Assembly: GCA_036562755.1 (NCBI GenBank)
Contig: DATCJN010000022.1
Location: 1-9,210, forward strand
Direction: 5' to 3'
Origin: DUVY01 sp036562755
Lineage (GTDB): Bacteria; Bacillota; Clostridia; Christensenellales; DUVY01
DNA length: 9,210 bases
How positions within the stretch are numbered: position 1 is the stretch's first letter; every line of letters starts with the position of its first letter. The notes under the pieces are model-generated. The model was given only the letters and a program-made list of their open reading frames with translations, was not told the DNA's origin and ran no database searches. A program made the position numbers and the translations under genes. Of this stretch, positions 1-6,056 are shown piece after piece.

Positions 1-141
1 GACATGGTAGAGGCGTATCCGTTTAAAGAGAGTGCCCAAACTTGCGATTTTGGCGGCTATGTCGAGATGTATAAAAAGCTGGGTTTTTATACGGTTTTGG
101 ACGCGCCCCAAGGCATAGTGATGAGAAAGCGGCTAAAATGA
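1..141 (+). CDS. GNAT family N-acetyltransferase, C-terminal end (partial)
   Basis: The window opens inside a frame that reads 46 codons to a TGA at 139-141. The residues include a Tyr-Pro pair near the start, a Gly-Gly-Tyr turn, then EMYKKLGFY and a short closing strand. The 'MY-x-K-L-GF' stretch is typical of the last helix and strand of GNAT acetyltransferases, which move an acetyl group from acetyl-CoA to an amine. The acetyl-CoA-binding loop (R/Q-x-x-G-x-G/A) would lie upstream, outside the window, so substrate and exact family cannot be given. A terminator follows the stop within 10 bases, so this gene is probably not co-transcribed with the ligase operon downstream. The family call is fairly good for such a short piece; other GNAT-like folds are possible. 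Confidence 0.7.
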   Translation, partial: DMVEAYPFKESAQTCDFGGYVEMYKKLGFYTVLDAPQGIVMRKRLK

Positions 142-148
142 ATTTTAC

Positions 149-172
149 GTCCATATAAATATGGGCTTTTTT
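149..172 (+). terminator. Intrinsic terminator after the GNAT gene
   Basis: A 7-bp stem (149-155 with 160-166, one G-U pair) closes a TAAA loop and is followed directly by six T residues at 167-172. The stem is short and AT-rich, so it may be leaky. It lies 8 bases after the GNAT stop codon and upstream of the next promoter. Confidence 0.65.
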
Positions 173-237
173 AATTTTAGCAGAGGATTAAAAACAAAAA
201 AATCATAAAAAATCTTTCATAAACTGTTAATTTTATA

Positions 238-266
238 TTGACATTCTCATAAAATAGGACTACACT
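238..266 (+). promoter_or_regulatory. Sigma-A promoter of the ligase-aminomutase operon
   Basis: A perfect -35 TTGACA (238-243), a 17-bp spacer, and a -10 TACACT (261-266, four of six consensus matches). Transcription would start near 273, giving a leader of about 90 nt before the ATG at 365. It is the only good promoter between the upstream terminator and the ligase gene. Confidence 0.8.
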
Positions 267-287
267 CATTGCGAAAATAAGCAAACT

Positions 288-359
288 TTATTGCGGTTTC
301 TTTCTGGATTTCCGCGATAATCCTCTAGAAGACGCAAAAAAAGCTTGCGTTAAAGAGGA
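288..359 (+). promoter_or_regulatory. Structured 5' leader that can sequester the ligase Shine-Dalgarno
   Basis: Three helices can form side by side. Stem 1 pairs 288-296 (TTATTGCGG) with 312-320 (CCGCGATAA), nine pairs with one G-U, around a 15-nt loop. Immediately next to it, 321-326 (TCCTCT) is the exact complement of 354-359 (AGAGGA), the Shine-Dalgarno of the ligase gene, five bases before its ATG. This outer helix encloses stem 2, pairing 331-337 (GACGCAA) with 345-351 (TTGCGTT, outer pair G-U). When folded, the ribosome site would be hidden. The CGCAA strand of stem 2 could also pair with TTGCG at 291-295, so an alternative fold exists. It does not match a riboswitch class I recognise. 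The pairing is seen directly; the regulatory role is inferred. Confidence 0.5.
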
Positions 360-364
360 CAAAA

Positions 365-1393
365 ATGGAGCAAAAGGAATTAGACGATCCGCCGCTTAAG
401 GTGGGCATAACTTATAATCTAAAGAAAAACCAAAAAACCGACGACAAACCCGTCGATAACGACGCCGAATACGACGACATATCTACGATATTGGCTATCA
501 AAAAGGTTTTGGAGAGCAAAAACTGCGAAGTAACCTTGCTGGAAGCCGACCAAAACCTGCCCCTAAAACTTCAGGATTACAAACCCGACATCGTATTTAA
601 TATTGCCGAAGGCATTTTCGGAAGAGGCCGCGAAGCCCAAGTTCCCGCCTTACTTAATTTTTACAAAATCCCCTATACAGGCTCAGACGAAACCACTCTT
701 TGCGTTGCTTTGGACAAAGCGCTCTCCAAGCGCGTGCTTTCTTCTTACGGAATAAACACCCCCAAATATCGCGTTATCTTCAAAGAACAAAACAAATTAA
801 TCGGCAGATATCCTTTGCCCGCGATTATCAAGCCCAACGCGGAAGGCTCAAGCAAAGGGATATCTGACTTTTGCGTCGCCAACACCCGCGAAGAGTTATC
901 TAGGCTTGCCTTAAAAAACATAGAGCTTTACAAAAGCGATATGCTAGTCGAGGAATACATAAGCGGCCGCGAGTTTACGGTAGGCGTTTTGGGCAGCGGC
1001 GAAGACATAAAGGTCTTTTTGCCTATGGAGATATGCTTTATAAACCAGAGCCAATATAACATTTATAGTTACAATGTTAAGCAAAACTATAAAGAATACG
1101 TCAAATACGAATGCCCCGCTAAAATCAGCAAAGAAACCGAAGCGGAAATGATAAAGACCGCCAAAAAGATTTACAAGGCGTTAAATTGCAAAGACTTTGC
1201 CCGCATTGACTTCCGCCTATCCCAAGACGGCAGGCTGTATTTTATTGAGATTAACCCTTTGCCCGGACTAGCGCCGGGATACAGCGATTTTCCGATGCTA
1301 GCTCAATTTAACGGAATGGGCTATGATACTTTAATTTGGAATATTTTAAAAAGCGCTCTAAAAAGATACGGAATAAAATATAAAAGGGGTTAA
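365..1393 (+). CDS. ATP-grasp ligase, D-alanine--D-alanine ligase-like
   Basis: This 342-residue protein has the domain order of the Ddl family (COG1181-type). ATP-grasp ligases activate a carboxylate as an acyl phosphate and join it to an amine. A Rossmann-like N-terminal domain (about 11-108) ends in an IPYTGSD motif (102-108). The central lid carries IIKPNAEGSSKGI (154-166; K156 is the likely ATP-contacting lysine) and VEEYISGREFTVGV (195-208). The C-terminal domain has ARIDFRL (279-285) and FIEINPLPG (293-301), with D282, E295 and N297 as expected magnesium ligands. The first 90 residues differ from true Ddl: the usual GGxSxEREVS and HGxxGEDGxxQG stretches are replaced by AEYDDIS (34-40) and an AEG-GRGREAQVP stretch (81-94). 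The substrate is therefore probably not D-Ala-D-Ala. The start is supported by AGAGGA at 354-359. The aminomutase gene follows after only 6 bases, so the two products probably act in one pathway. Cytosolic; ligase class is confident, substrate unknown. Confidence 0.88.
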   Translation: MEQKELDDPPLKVGITYNLKKNQKTDDKPVDNDAEYDDISTILAIKKVLESKNCEVTLLEADQNLPLKLQDYKPDIVFNIAEGIFGRGREAQVPALLNFYKIPYTGSDETTLCVALDKALSKRVLSSYGINTPKYRVIFKEQNKLIGRYPLPAIIKPNAEGSSKGISDFCVANTREELSRLALKNIELYKSDMLVEEYISGREFTVGVLGSGEDIKVFLPMEICFINQSQYNIYSYNVKQNYKEYVKYECPAKISKETEAEMIKTAKKIYKALNCKDFARIDFRLSQDGRLYFIEINPLPGLAPGYSDFPMLAQFNGMGYDTLIWNILKSALKRYGIKYKRG

Positions 1394-1399
1394 CAGCGT

Positions 1400-2515
1400 A
1401 TGGACGCACAGCAAAACGAAGACTTAGAAGAGCCGAGGCCGCAAGAGGATTGGCTTAATTGGAAGTGGCAATTAAAACACAGAATTACCACTGTAGAACA
1501 ACTAGAAAAAATCATACATTTAAGCGACCAAGAAAAACGCGATATTTCCCTATGTCTAGAAAACTTCAGAATGGCGATTACGCCTTATTACGCGTCCTTA
1601 ATGGATCTGGATAATCCCGACTGTCCCATTCGAAAGCAGGCTATCCCGACTATTAACGAAATGCGCACGCTGCCTTACGAACTAGCTGATCCTTTGGACG
1701 AAGAGCGTTACAGTCCGGTAAAAAACATAGTCCACCGTTATCCCGATAGGGTTTTGTTTTTAGTAACCCGCATGTGCGCTATGTATTGCCGCCATTGCAC
1801 CAGAAGGCGAATAGTGGGCGAGGAAGACTTCGCCATAAGCGAGCAAGAGATAAACGAGGCAGTTAATTATATAGCCAAAAATAAAAACATACGCGACGTT
1901 TTAATCTCCGGCGGCGATCCGTTTACATTGAACGATAAAAAGCTGGAGGAGATTGTTTCAAAACTCCGCGCAATAGACCATGTGGAAATTATAAGAATAG
2001 GCACTAGAACGCCCGTAGTCTTGCCTATGAGAATTACGCCCAAATTATTGGCTATGTTGAAAAAATATCAGCCGATTTGGATAAACACCCACTTCAACCA
2101 TCCTAAAGAAATTACGCCTTTGTCGGCTAAAGCCTGCCAAGACATAGTTGACGCAGGGATTCCGATGGGCAACCAAAGCGTTTTGCTAAGAGGAATAAAC
2201 GATGACGTTGAGATAATGAAAGAGCTATTGCTAAAGCTGGTAAAAATCCGCGTACGCCCGTATTATATTTATCAATGCGACCTAAGCCAAGGACTGGGGC
2301 ATTTCCGCGCGGAAGTGGAAAAGGGCATAGAATTAATACAAAATTTAACGGGCTATATCACGGGCTTTGCAGTTCCTAAGTTCGTAATAGACGCTCCGCA
2401 CGGCGGCGGCAAGATACCTATTAATCCCGATTATGTCGTGTCCATTGATGACTCCGATATAATAATGAAAAACTACATCGGCAGGATTTACAAGTATCCG
2501 CATATAAAATATTGA
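1400..2515 (+). CDS. kamA: KamA-family radical SAM aminomutase (lysine 2,3-aminomutase-like)
   Basis: The 371-residue protein has the radical SAM motif CxxxCxxC (C126, C130, C133), which holds the 4Fe-4S cluster that cleaves S-adenosylmethionine, followed by ISGGDPF (169-175). Numbering runs one ahead of Clostridium subterminale lysine 2,3-aminomutase (LAM). By that offset R135 matches the carboxylate-binding Arg134, D294 and D331 match Asp293 and Asp330 that hold the lysine side-chain amine, and K338 in GGGK matches the PLP lysine Lys337. The predicted reaction is L-lysine to beta-lysine (3,6-diaminohexanoate). Glutamate 2,3-aminomutases are reported to replace both aspartates, so glutamate is unlikely. 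The protein ends before the LAM Cys375/377/380 zinc ligands, and D269 stands where LAM has Cys268. This length is closer to EpmB/YjeK-type enzymes. The ribosome site AAGGGG (1384-1389) lies inside the ligase gene end, so translation is probably coupled. Family certain, substrate likely. Confidence 0.92.
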   Translation: MDAQQNEDLEEPRPQEDWLNWKWQLKHRITTVEQLEKIIHLSDQEKRDISLCLENFRMAITPYYASLMDLDNPDCPIRKQAIPTINEMRTLPYELADPLDEERYSPVKNIVHRYPDRVLFLVTRMCAMYCRHCTRRRIVGEEDFAISEQEINEAVNYIAKNKNIRDVLISGGDPFTLNDKKLEEIVSKLRAIDHVEIIRIGTRTPVVLPMRITPKLLAMLKKYQPIWINTHFNHPKEITPLSAKACQDIVDAGIPMGNQSVLLRGINDDVEIMKELLLKLVKIRVRPYYIYQCDLSQGLGHFRAEVEKGIELIQNLTGYITGFAVPKFVIDAPHGGGKIPINPDYVVSIDDSDIIMKNYIGRIYKYPHIKY

Positions 2516-2542
2516 TATTTTTATTAATATTAATTTATAATG

Positions 2543-2581
2543 AAAGGCTTAATTCTTAGTTGATTAAGCCTTTTTTCTTTT
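2543..2581 (+). terminator. Strong intrinsic terminator of the ligase-aminomutase operon
   Basis: A perfect 11-bp stem pairs AAAGGCTTAAT (2543-2553) with ATTAAGCCTTT (2563-2573) around a 9-nt loop. The 3' arm runs into a T-rich tract, TTTTTTCTTTT, ending at 2581. It lies 27 bases after the aminomutase stop and closes the operon. Confidence 0.92.
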
Positions 2582-2628
2582 ACGCATATAATCGGAAAAA
2601 TTTTCTTATGCAAAATATGTATAAAAAT

Positions 2629-2657
2629 TGGACTACTTTTTGGCTTTATGATAAAAT
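2629..2657 (+). promoter_or_regulatory. Probable promoter of the MATE gene (extended -10)
   Basis: A -35-like TGGACT (2629-2634, four of six matches), a 17-bp spacer, and TAAAAT (2652-2657, five of six) preceded by TGA, which gives the TGn extended -10 element. The start would be near 2664, leaving a short leader before the TTG at 2692. It is the best candidate between the upstream terminator and the gene, but the region is AT-rich and chance matches are possible. Confidence 0.5.
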
Positions 2658-2691
2658 ATCTCTTATTTCACTAAAGACAGGTGAACTTATC

Positions 2692-4110
2692 TTGACTTCG
2701 CTACGAACTAGATTAAAAAAGACGTTAATAGGGGATCGCGCGTTTTACGCCACTGTTTTCGCGCTGATGGTTCCCATTGTTATCCAAAACGCTCTTACGC
2801 ATTTTATCAACCTTTTGGATAATATCATGATAGGCCGCGTTGGCAACGCGGAGATGTCGGGCGTAGCAATCGCTAACCAACTCTTGTTCGTGTTTAACCT
2901 GGCCATATTTGGCGGGCTTTCGGGCGCGGGCGTTTTTTGCGCGCAGTTTTACGGCGCTAAAGACAACGATAACTTGCGTTATACGATGAGATTTAAGCTT
3001 TGGACAATAGCCATTATCTTCGTAGTCGCTATTACCGTATTCTTAACGCTCGGCGAAAAAATAATATCGTTGTATTTAACGGGCGAGGGCGACGAAGCCG
3101 AAAGAGTAGCGATGTTCGGCTTTGCAAAAGACTATCTGCTTATAATGCTATGGGGATTGGTTCCCTTTTGTATTTCGCAAGCATACGGCAGCACGCTAAG
3201 AGAAACGGGCGAAACCGTGCTTCCTATGAGAGCGAGTCTATGCGGAATGCTGACCAACTTAATAGGCAACTATTTATTAATATACGGCAAATTCGGTTTT
3301 CCTCGATTGAGCATAAAAGGCGCGGCTATAGCTACCGTTATTTCGCGTTTCGTGGAGCTTATTATTATATTGATTTATGCCGCCAGACATTCGGAGAGAT
3401 TCCCCTTCTTCAAAGGAGTGTTTAAATCCTTAAGAGTTCCTAAAGAATTGGCCTTGAGGATTTTCAAAAAGGGCTCGCCGCTATTGCTGAACGAGTTGTT
3501 TTGGTCTTTTGGTATCACTACCGTTACCCAAATATTCTCAACCCGCGGTTTAAATGTTGTCGGCGCGCTCAATATTACAAGCACGGTAACCAACTTTTTC
3601 AATGTGTTTATGTATTCCATGGGCGCGGCTGTCGCTGTAATGATAGGTCAGGCTTTGGGCGCAAACGAAATCCAACGCGCGAAAGAAACGGTATGGAAAC
3701 TAATATTTTTAAACATTTGCATATGCGGTGTAGTAAGCTGCGTTCTTGCCGCCGCCTCGCCTTTTTTACCTTACATATACAAAACAACGGACGATGTTCG
3801 AAGGCTTGCTTCCAGCTTTATGCGGACTCACGCTATGTATATGGTATTTAACGCTATTTCGAACTCTTCGTACTTTACCATGCGATCGGGCGGTAAAATG
3901 CTTTTAACAGTCTTGTTCGATTGCGTGTTTACGTGGGTAATATTCGTTCCCTTTACCTTTTTGCTCACCCATTATACGACTTTGTATATTATCGCGCTTT
4001 ACGCAGTTTGCTATGTTTGCGACGTCTTAAAAGCGATAAACGGTCTAATTGTGGTAAAAAGCGGCATATGGGCGCAAAACATGGTTTCCAAGACTTCGAG
4101 ACAAAATTAA
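2692..4110 (+). CDS. MATE family multidrug efflux transporter
   Basis: This 472-residue membrane protein fits the usual MATE length and 12-helix plan, two similar six-helix halves (about 14-240 and 259-472). MATE proteins export cationic drugs or metabolites in exchange for Na+ or H+. Family marks include VPIVIQNALTHFINLLDNIM (27-46) with MIGRVG after it, RETGETVLPMR (170-180) in the first half, and KKGSPLLLNELFW (259-271) opening the second half. I chose the TTG at 2692 because AGGTGA (2679-2684) sits seven bases upstream. The frame stays open back to a TTG at 2560, but that extension would start inside the terminator hairpin and adds 44 residues unlike MATE proteins. The gene has its own likely promoter and stands alone. 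The substrate cannot be predicted. There is no sign of frameshift or truncation. Confidence 0.92.
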   Translation: MTSLRTRLKKTLIGDRAFYATVFALMVPIVIQNALTHFINLLDNIMIGRVGNAEMSGVAIANQLLFVFNLAIFGGLSGAGVFCAQFYGAKDNDNLRYTMRFKLWTIAIIFVVAITVFLTLGEKIISLYLTGEGDEAERVAMFGFAKDYLLIMLWGLVPFCISQAYGSTLRETGETVLPMRASLCGMLTNLIGNYLLIYGKFGFPRLSIKGAAIATVISRFVELIIILIYAARHSERFPFFKGVFKSLRVPKELALRIFKKGSPLLLNELFWSFGITTVTQIFSTRGLNVVGALNITSTVTNFFNVFMYSMGAAVAVMIGQALGANEIQRAKETVWKLIFLNICICGVVSCVLAAASPFLPYIYKTTDDVRRLASSFMRTHAMYMVFNAISNSSYFTMRSGGKMLLTVLFDCVFTWVIFVPFTFLLTHYTTLYIIALYAVCYVCDVLKAINGLIVVKSGIWAQNMVSKTSRQN

Positions 4111-4162
4111 TGTCTTATTATTGTATTAAATAAGCTTTTAATATATAATTATTTATAAGACA
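4111..4162. repeat. Nested inverted repeats directly after the MATE stop
   Basis: TGTCTTAT (4111-4118) is the exact inverse of ATAAGACA (4155-4162). Inside it, TATTAAA (4124-4130) pairs with TTTAATA (4137-4143) around a six-base loop. The RNA could fold as a two-tier AT-rich stem. There is no T-tract, so it is not a classic terminator; it could slow 3' decay of the MATE mRNA. Such repeats arise easily by chance in AT-rich DNA. Confidence 0.4.
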
Positions 4163-4172
4163 AATATAATTT

Positions 4173-4195
4173 GCGCCGAAATTTTTTTTCGGCGC
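4173..4195. other. GC-rich hairpin upstream of the glycosylase gene
   Basis: A perfect 9-bp stem pairs GCGCCGAAA (4173-4181) with TTTCGGCGC (4187-4195) around a TTTTT loop. It is much more stable than its surroundings. A short T-containing stretch (GATTTGTTAT) follows, but no real T-tract, so it may be a weak MATE terminator or a leader structure. A perfect -10-like TATAAT at 4165-4170 lacks a convincing -35. If it were used, transcription would start inside the 5' arm and break the hairpin. Confidence 0.5.
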
Positions 4196-4217
4196 GATTT
4201 GTTATAAGGGGAACAAA

Positions 4218-5036
4218 ATGGCCGAACTGCCCGAAATCGCCAAAATCGCGGGGCAAATGAAAGACGCCTTGCGAGGCAAGACTATCCAAAACATTATTGT
4301 GCTGCAAGAAAAATGCGCCAATGTTGCAATTGACAAATTTATAAAAAGAACGGTAGGCGCCAAAGTTAAGGATATATATTATAAGGGCAAATGGATAATA
4401 ACTTCGCTTTCTTGCCGCGAAAACATCTTATTGTCGCTGGGGATGGGCGCGGATATTTTGTATTTTGAGAACGGACAAACCAAAGCGGACAAATACCAAA
4501 TAAAAGTCGATTTTAGCGACAATAGCGGCTATACTATCCGCTTTTGGTGGTTTGGAAAGTTTTTGCTGTCTTCCGACGACGAACTGGCTTGCGAGCCAAA
4601 TACCAAAGATATCGGGTTAGACCCGTTTGACGAAAGGTTCACGCTTGATTATTTCAAGGCAATCCTGCGGGGCAAAAAGACGCAAATCAAGGCCTTTTTG
4701 ATGGACCAAAAAAACGTGGGCGGCATAGGCAATATGTATATGCATGACATCTTATTTAAGGCTAGGCTTCACCCCCAAAAAAGAATATCTGATTTGACCG
4801 AGGACGATACTTTGCGGCTGTATAACAGCATAAAAGACATACTAAACCTTTCGCGCAAAAAAGGCGCGTTTTCATACGAGAGCGACTTTTTCGGGCAAAA
4901 GGGCGGCTATACGATGGATGATTTTTTGGTGGGATATAAAGAAAATCAGCCTTGTCCTGTATGTTTCGAAAAGATTGTTGCGATAAAGACGGGCGGCACG
5001 ACTGCTTATATCTGTCCTGCTTGCCAGAAGTTATAA
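4218..5036 (+). CDS. Fpg/Nei-family DNA glycosylase with an atypical N-terminus
   Basis: At 272 residues this matches the Fpg (MutM)/endonuclease VIII family, bifunctional enzymes that remove oxidised bases and cut the DNA strand. It opens MAELPEI, where Fpg has MPELPE. The catalytic Glu is kept (E3) but the Pro whose amine attacks the base-sugar bond is Ala2. Other features are present: a KGKW turn with K58 near the conserved DNA-contacting lysine, the GGIGNMY motif (168-174, N172), and a C-terminal zinc finger with C246, C249, C266 and C269. The finger seems to have Thr where Fpg has its phosphate-binding Arg. I recall a divergent branch beginning MIELPE in Clostridia, and this may belong there. 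The start is supported by AAGGGGA at 4206-4212. A GNAT gene follows after 22 bases, likely in one operon. The fold is confident; glycosylase activity is uncertain because of the Pro loss. Confidence 0.85.
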   Translation: MAELPEIAKIAGQMKDALRGKTIQNIIVLQEKCANVAIDKFIKRTVGAKVKDIYYKGKWIITSLSCRENILLSLGMGADILYFENGQTKADKYQIKVDFSDNSGYTIRFWWFGKFLLSSDDELACEPNTKDIGLDPFDERFTLDYFKAILRGKKTQIKAFLMDQKNVGGIGNMYMHDILFKARLHPQKRISDLTEDDTLRLYNSIKDILNLSRKKGAFSYESDFFGQKGGYTMDDFLVGYKENQPCPVCFEKIVAIKTGGTTAYICPACQKL

Positions 5037-5058
5037 ATAAAATATTAAGGTGAAAAAT

Positions 5059-5934
5059 ATGCGCTTTAAAGTATATAAAGAGGTTAATGAGTTTTACCAA
5101 GATACATATGATATTTTAATGCGCCATGAATCCCAAAACATTATTATGCTGGGCAATATTATAATGGGCGTCGAGGGCAAAGAAAAGGCCGAATGGCGCG
5201 ATCCTGCCAACTGGCTTATGACGGCCGTTTTTGACGGCAAATCAGTAAAATTTACCGCGCTGATGACGCCCCCGTTTAATTTGACGCTTTACGCTACCGA
5301 TAATGAGATTGACTCGGCGGCTTTAGATTGCTTAATACGGGGGCTTCTTGATTACGATATTCCCGGCGTTATAACCGAAAAAACCCTTGCCGAACGCTTT
5401 GCTAAAGAATACGCGGCGAAAAAAGGATTGACTTATAAAACCGCTATGGATCAGCGCATATACGAGCTGGATAAAGTCAATCCCGAAATCAAAACTTTTG
5501 GCTCGCTTCGTTTGGTCGAAGAAAGGGATATGAGCTTTTTCCCGTATTGGCTTGAGGCGTTTGACGCGTCCAGCATATATGGAAATACCCAAATGAAAAT
5601 ACCCCAAGACGCAAGCGCGTATCTTTACAGGATATCTCAAAAGAAGTATTATATTTTGGAAGTCGATGGCCTCCCCGTTTCAATGGCGGGATACACCAGA
5701 AAGCTGCCCAATGCCATAGGCATAGCTTTTGTTTACACTCCGCCTTATTATCGCGGAAGGGGCTACGCAACCTCGTGCGTTGCTCAGCTTAGCCAAATGG
5801 CTCTGGACAACGGCTATTCCAGGTGCGTTTTATATACTGACCTGGCAAACCCTACTTCCAACAGCATTTATCAAAAGATAGGGTATAAACCCGTTTGCGA
5901 TTCGTTGATGCTCAGTTTTGAAAAAGGCAATTAA
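5059..5934 (+). CDS. GNAT family N-acetyltransferase with a long N-terminal region
   Basis: The C-terminal part of this 291-residue protein is a clear GNAT domain. It has a strand ending in GIAFVYTPPYY, then the acetyl-CoA-binding loop RGRGYA (232-237), a helix, and the late motif NSIYQKIGYKP (268-278). The first 140 or so residues carry no motif I recognise; proteins of about this size with a GNAT-like N-terminal half are common in Clostridia. I chose ATG at 5059 because the Shine-Dalgarno AAGGTGA (5047-5053) lies five bases upstream and itself contains the GTG at 5050, which therefore cannot be the start. It follows the glycosylase gene by 22 bases without a terminator between, so the two are probably co-transcribed. 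The acceptor substrate is unknown. It is a full-length cytosolic enzyme. Confidence 0.85.
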   Translation: MRFKVYKEVNEFYQDTYDILMRHESQNIIMLGNIIMGVEGKEKAEWRDPANWLMTAVFDGKSVKFTALMTPPFNLTLYATDNEIDSAALDCLIRGLLDYDIPGVITEKTLAERFAKEYAAKKGLTYKTAMDQRIYELDKVNPEIKTFGSLRLVEERDMSFFPYWLEAFDASSIYGNTQMKIPQDASAYLYRISQKKYYILEVDGLPVSMAGYTRKLPNAIGIAFVYTPPYYRGRGYATSCVAQLSQMALDNGYSRCVLYTDLANPTSNSIYQKIGYKPVCDSLMLSFEKGN

Positions 5935-5959
5935 ACGACTTATAAAAAAACAAAGTATT

Positions 5960-5990
5960 AGCATAAGCAAAATACGCTTATGCTTTTTTT
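5960..5990 (+). terminator. Intrinsic terminator of the glycosylase-GNAT operon
   Basis: A perfect 9-bp stem pairs AGCATAAGC (5960-5968) with GCTTATGCT (5976-5984) around a 7-nt loop, followed by an unbroken T-tract through 5990. It lies about 25 bases after the GNAT stop. Confidence 0.92.
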
Positions 5991-5993
5991 ATG

Positions 5994-6022
5994 TTGACAT
6001 TATTTATATGAGGATTTACACT
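5994..6022 (+). promoter_or_regulatory. Sigma-A promoter of the PNPOx-like gene
   Basis: TTGACA (5994-5999), a 17-bp spacer, and TACACT (6017-6022). Both hexamers and the spacing are the same as in the promoter at 238-266. It begins three bases after the upstream T-tract, and the start would be near 6029, giving a leader of about 28 nt. Confidence 0.8.
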
Positions 6023-6056
6023 ATTTAACCGAAAATAATACAAAGGACTAATTAAT

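Noticed and set aside
267..364. Lysine riboswitch in front of the ligase-aminomutase operon
   Set aside because: The leader is only about 90 nt, far shorter than the lysine riboswitch, and its fold does not have the five-helix layout.
1400..2515. Glutamate 2,3-aminomutase
   Set aside because: D294 and D331 match the two lysine-binding aspartates of LAM, which glutamate aminomutases are reported to replace.
1..2515. AblA/AblB-type N-acetyl-beta-lysine osmolyte operon
   Set aside because: The upstream acetyltransferase is cut off by a terminator and a new promoter, and nothing in its short visible end marks it as AblB.
2523..2534. ATTAATATTAAT palindrome as an operator
   Set aside because: Twelve-base AT-only palindromes are expected by chance in such DNA, and it lies between a stop codon and its terminator.
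2587..2592. TATAAT as the MATE -10
   Set aside because: The matching -35 would lie in the terminator stem and is poor; the extended -10 at 2652-2657 is better placed.
2560..2691. N-terminal extension of the MATE protein from a TTG at 2560
   Set aside because: It would begin in the loop of the operon terminator, upstream of the likely promoter, and lacks a ribosome site. The TTG at 2692 has AGGTGA at proper distance and gives a normal MATE length.
3375..3620. Open frames on the opposite strand of the MATE, GNAT and ABC genes
   Set aside because: They lie wholly opposite clear genes, lack ribosome sites and resemble no protein family.
5050..5058. GTG start for the GNAT gene
   Set aside because: The GTG is part of the Shine-Dalgarno AAGGTGA that serves the ATG at 5059.
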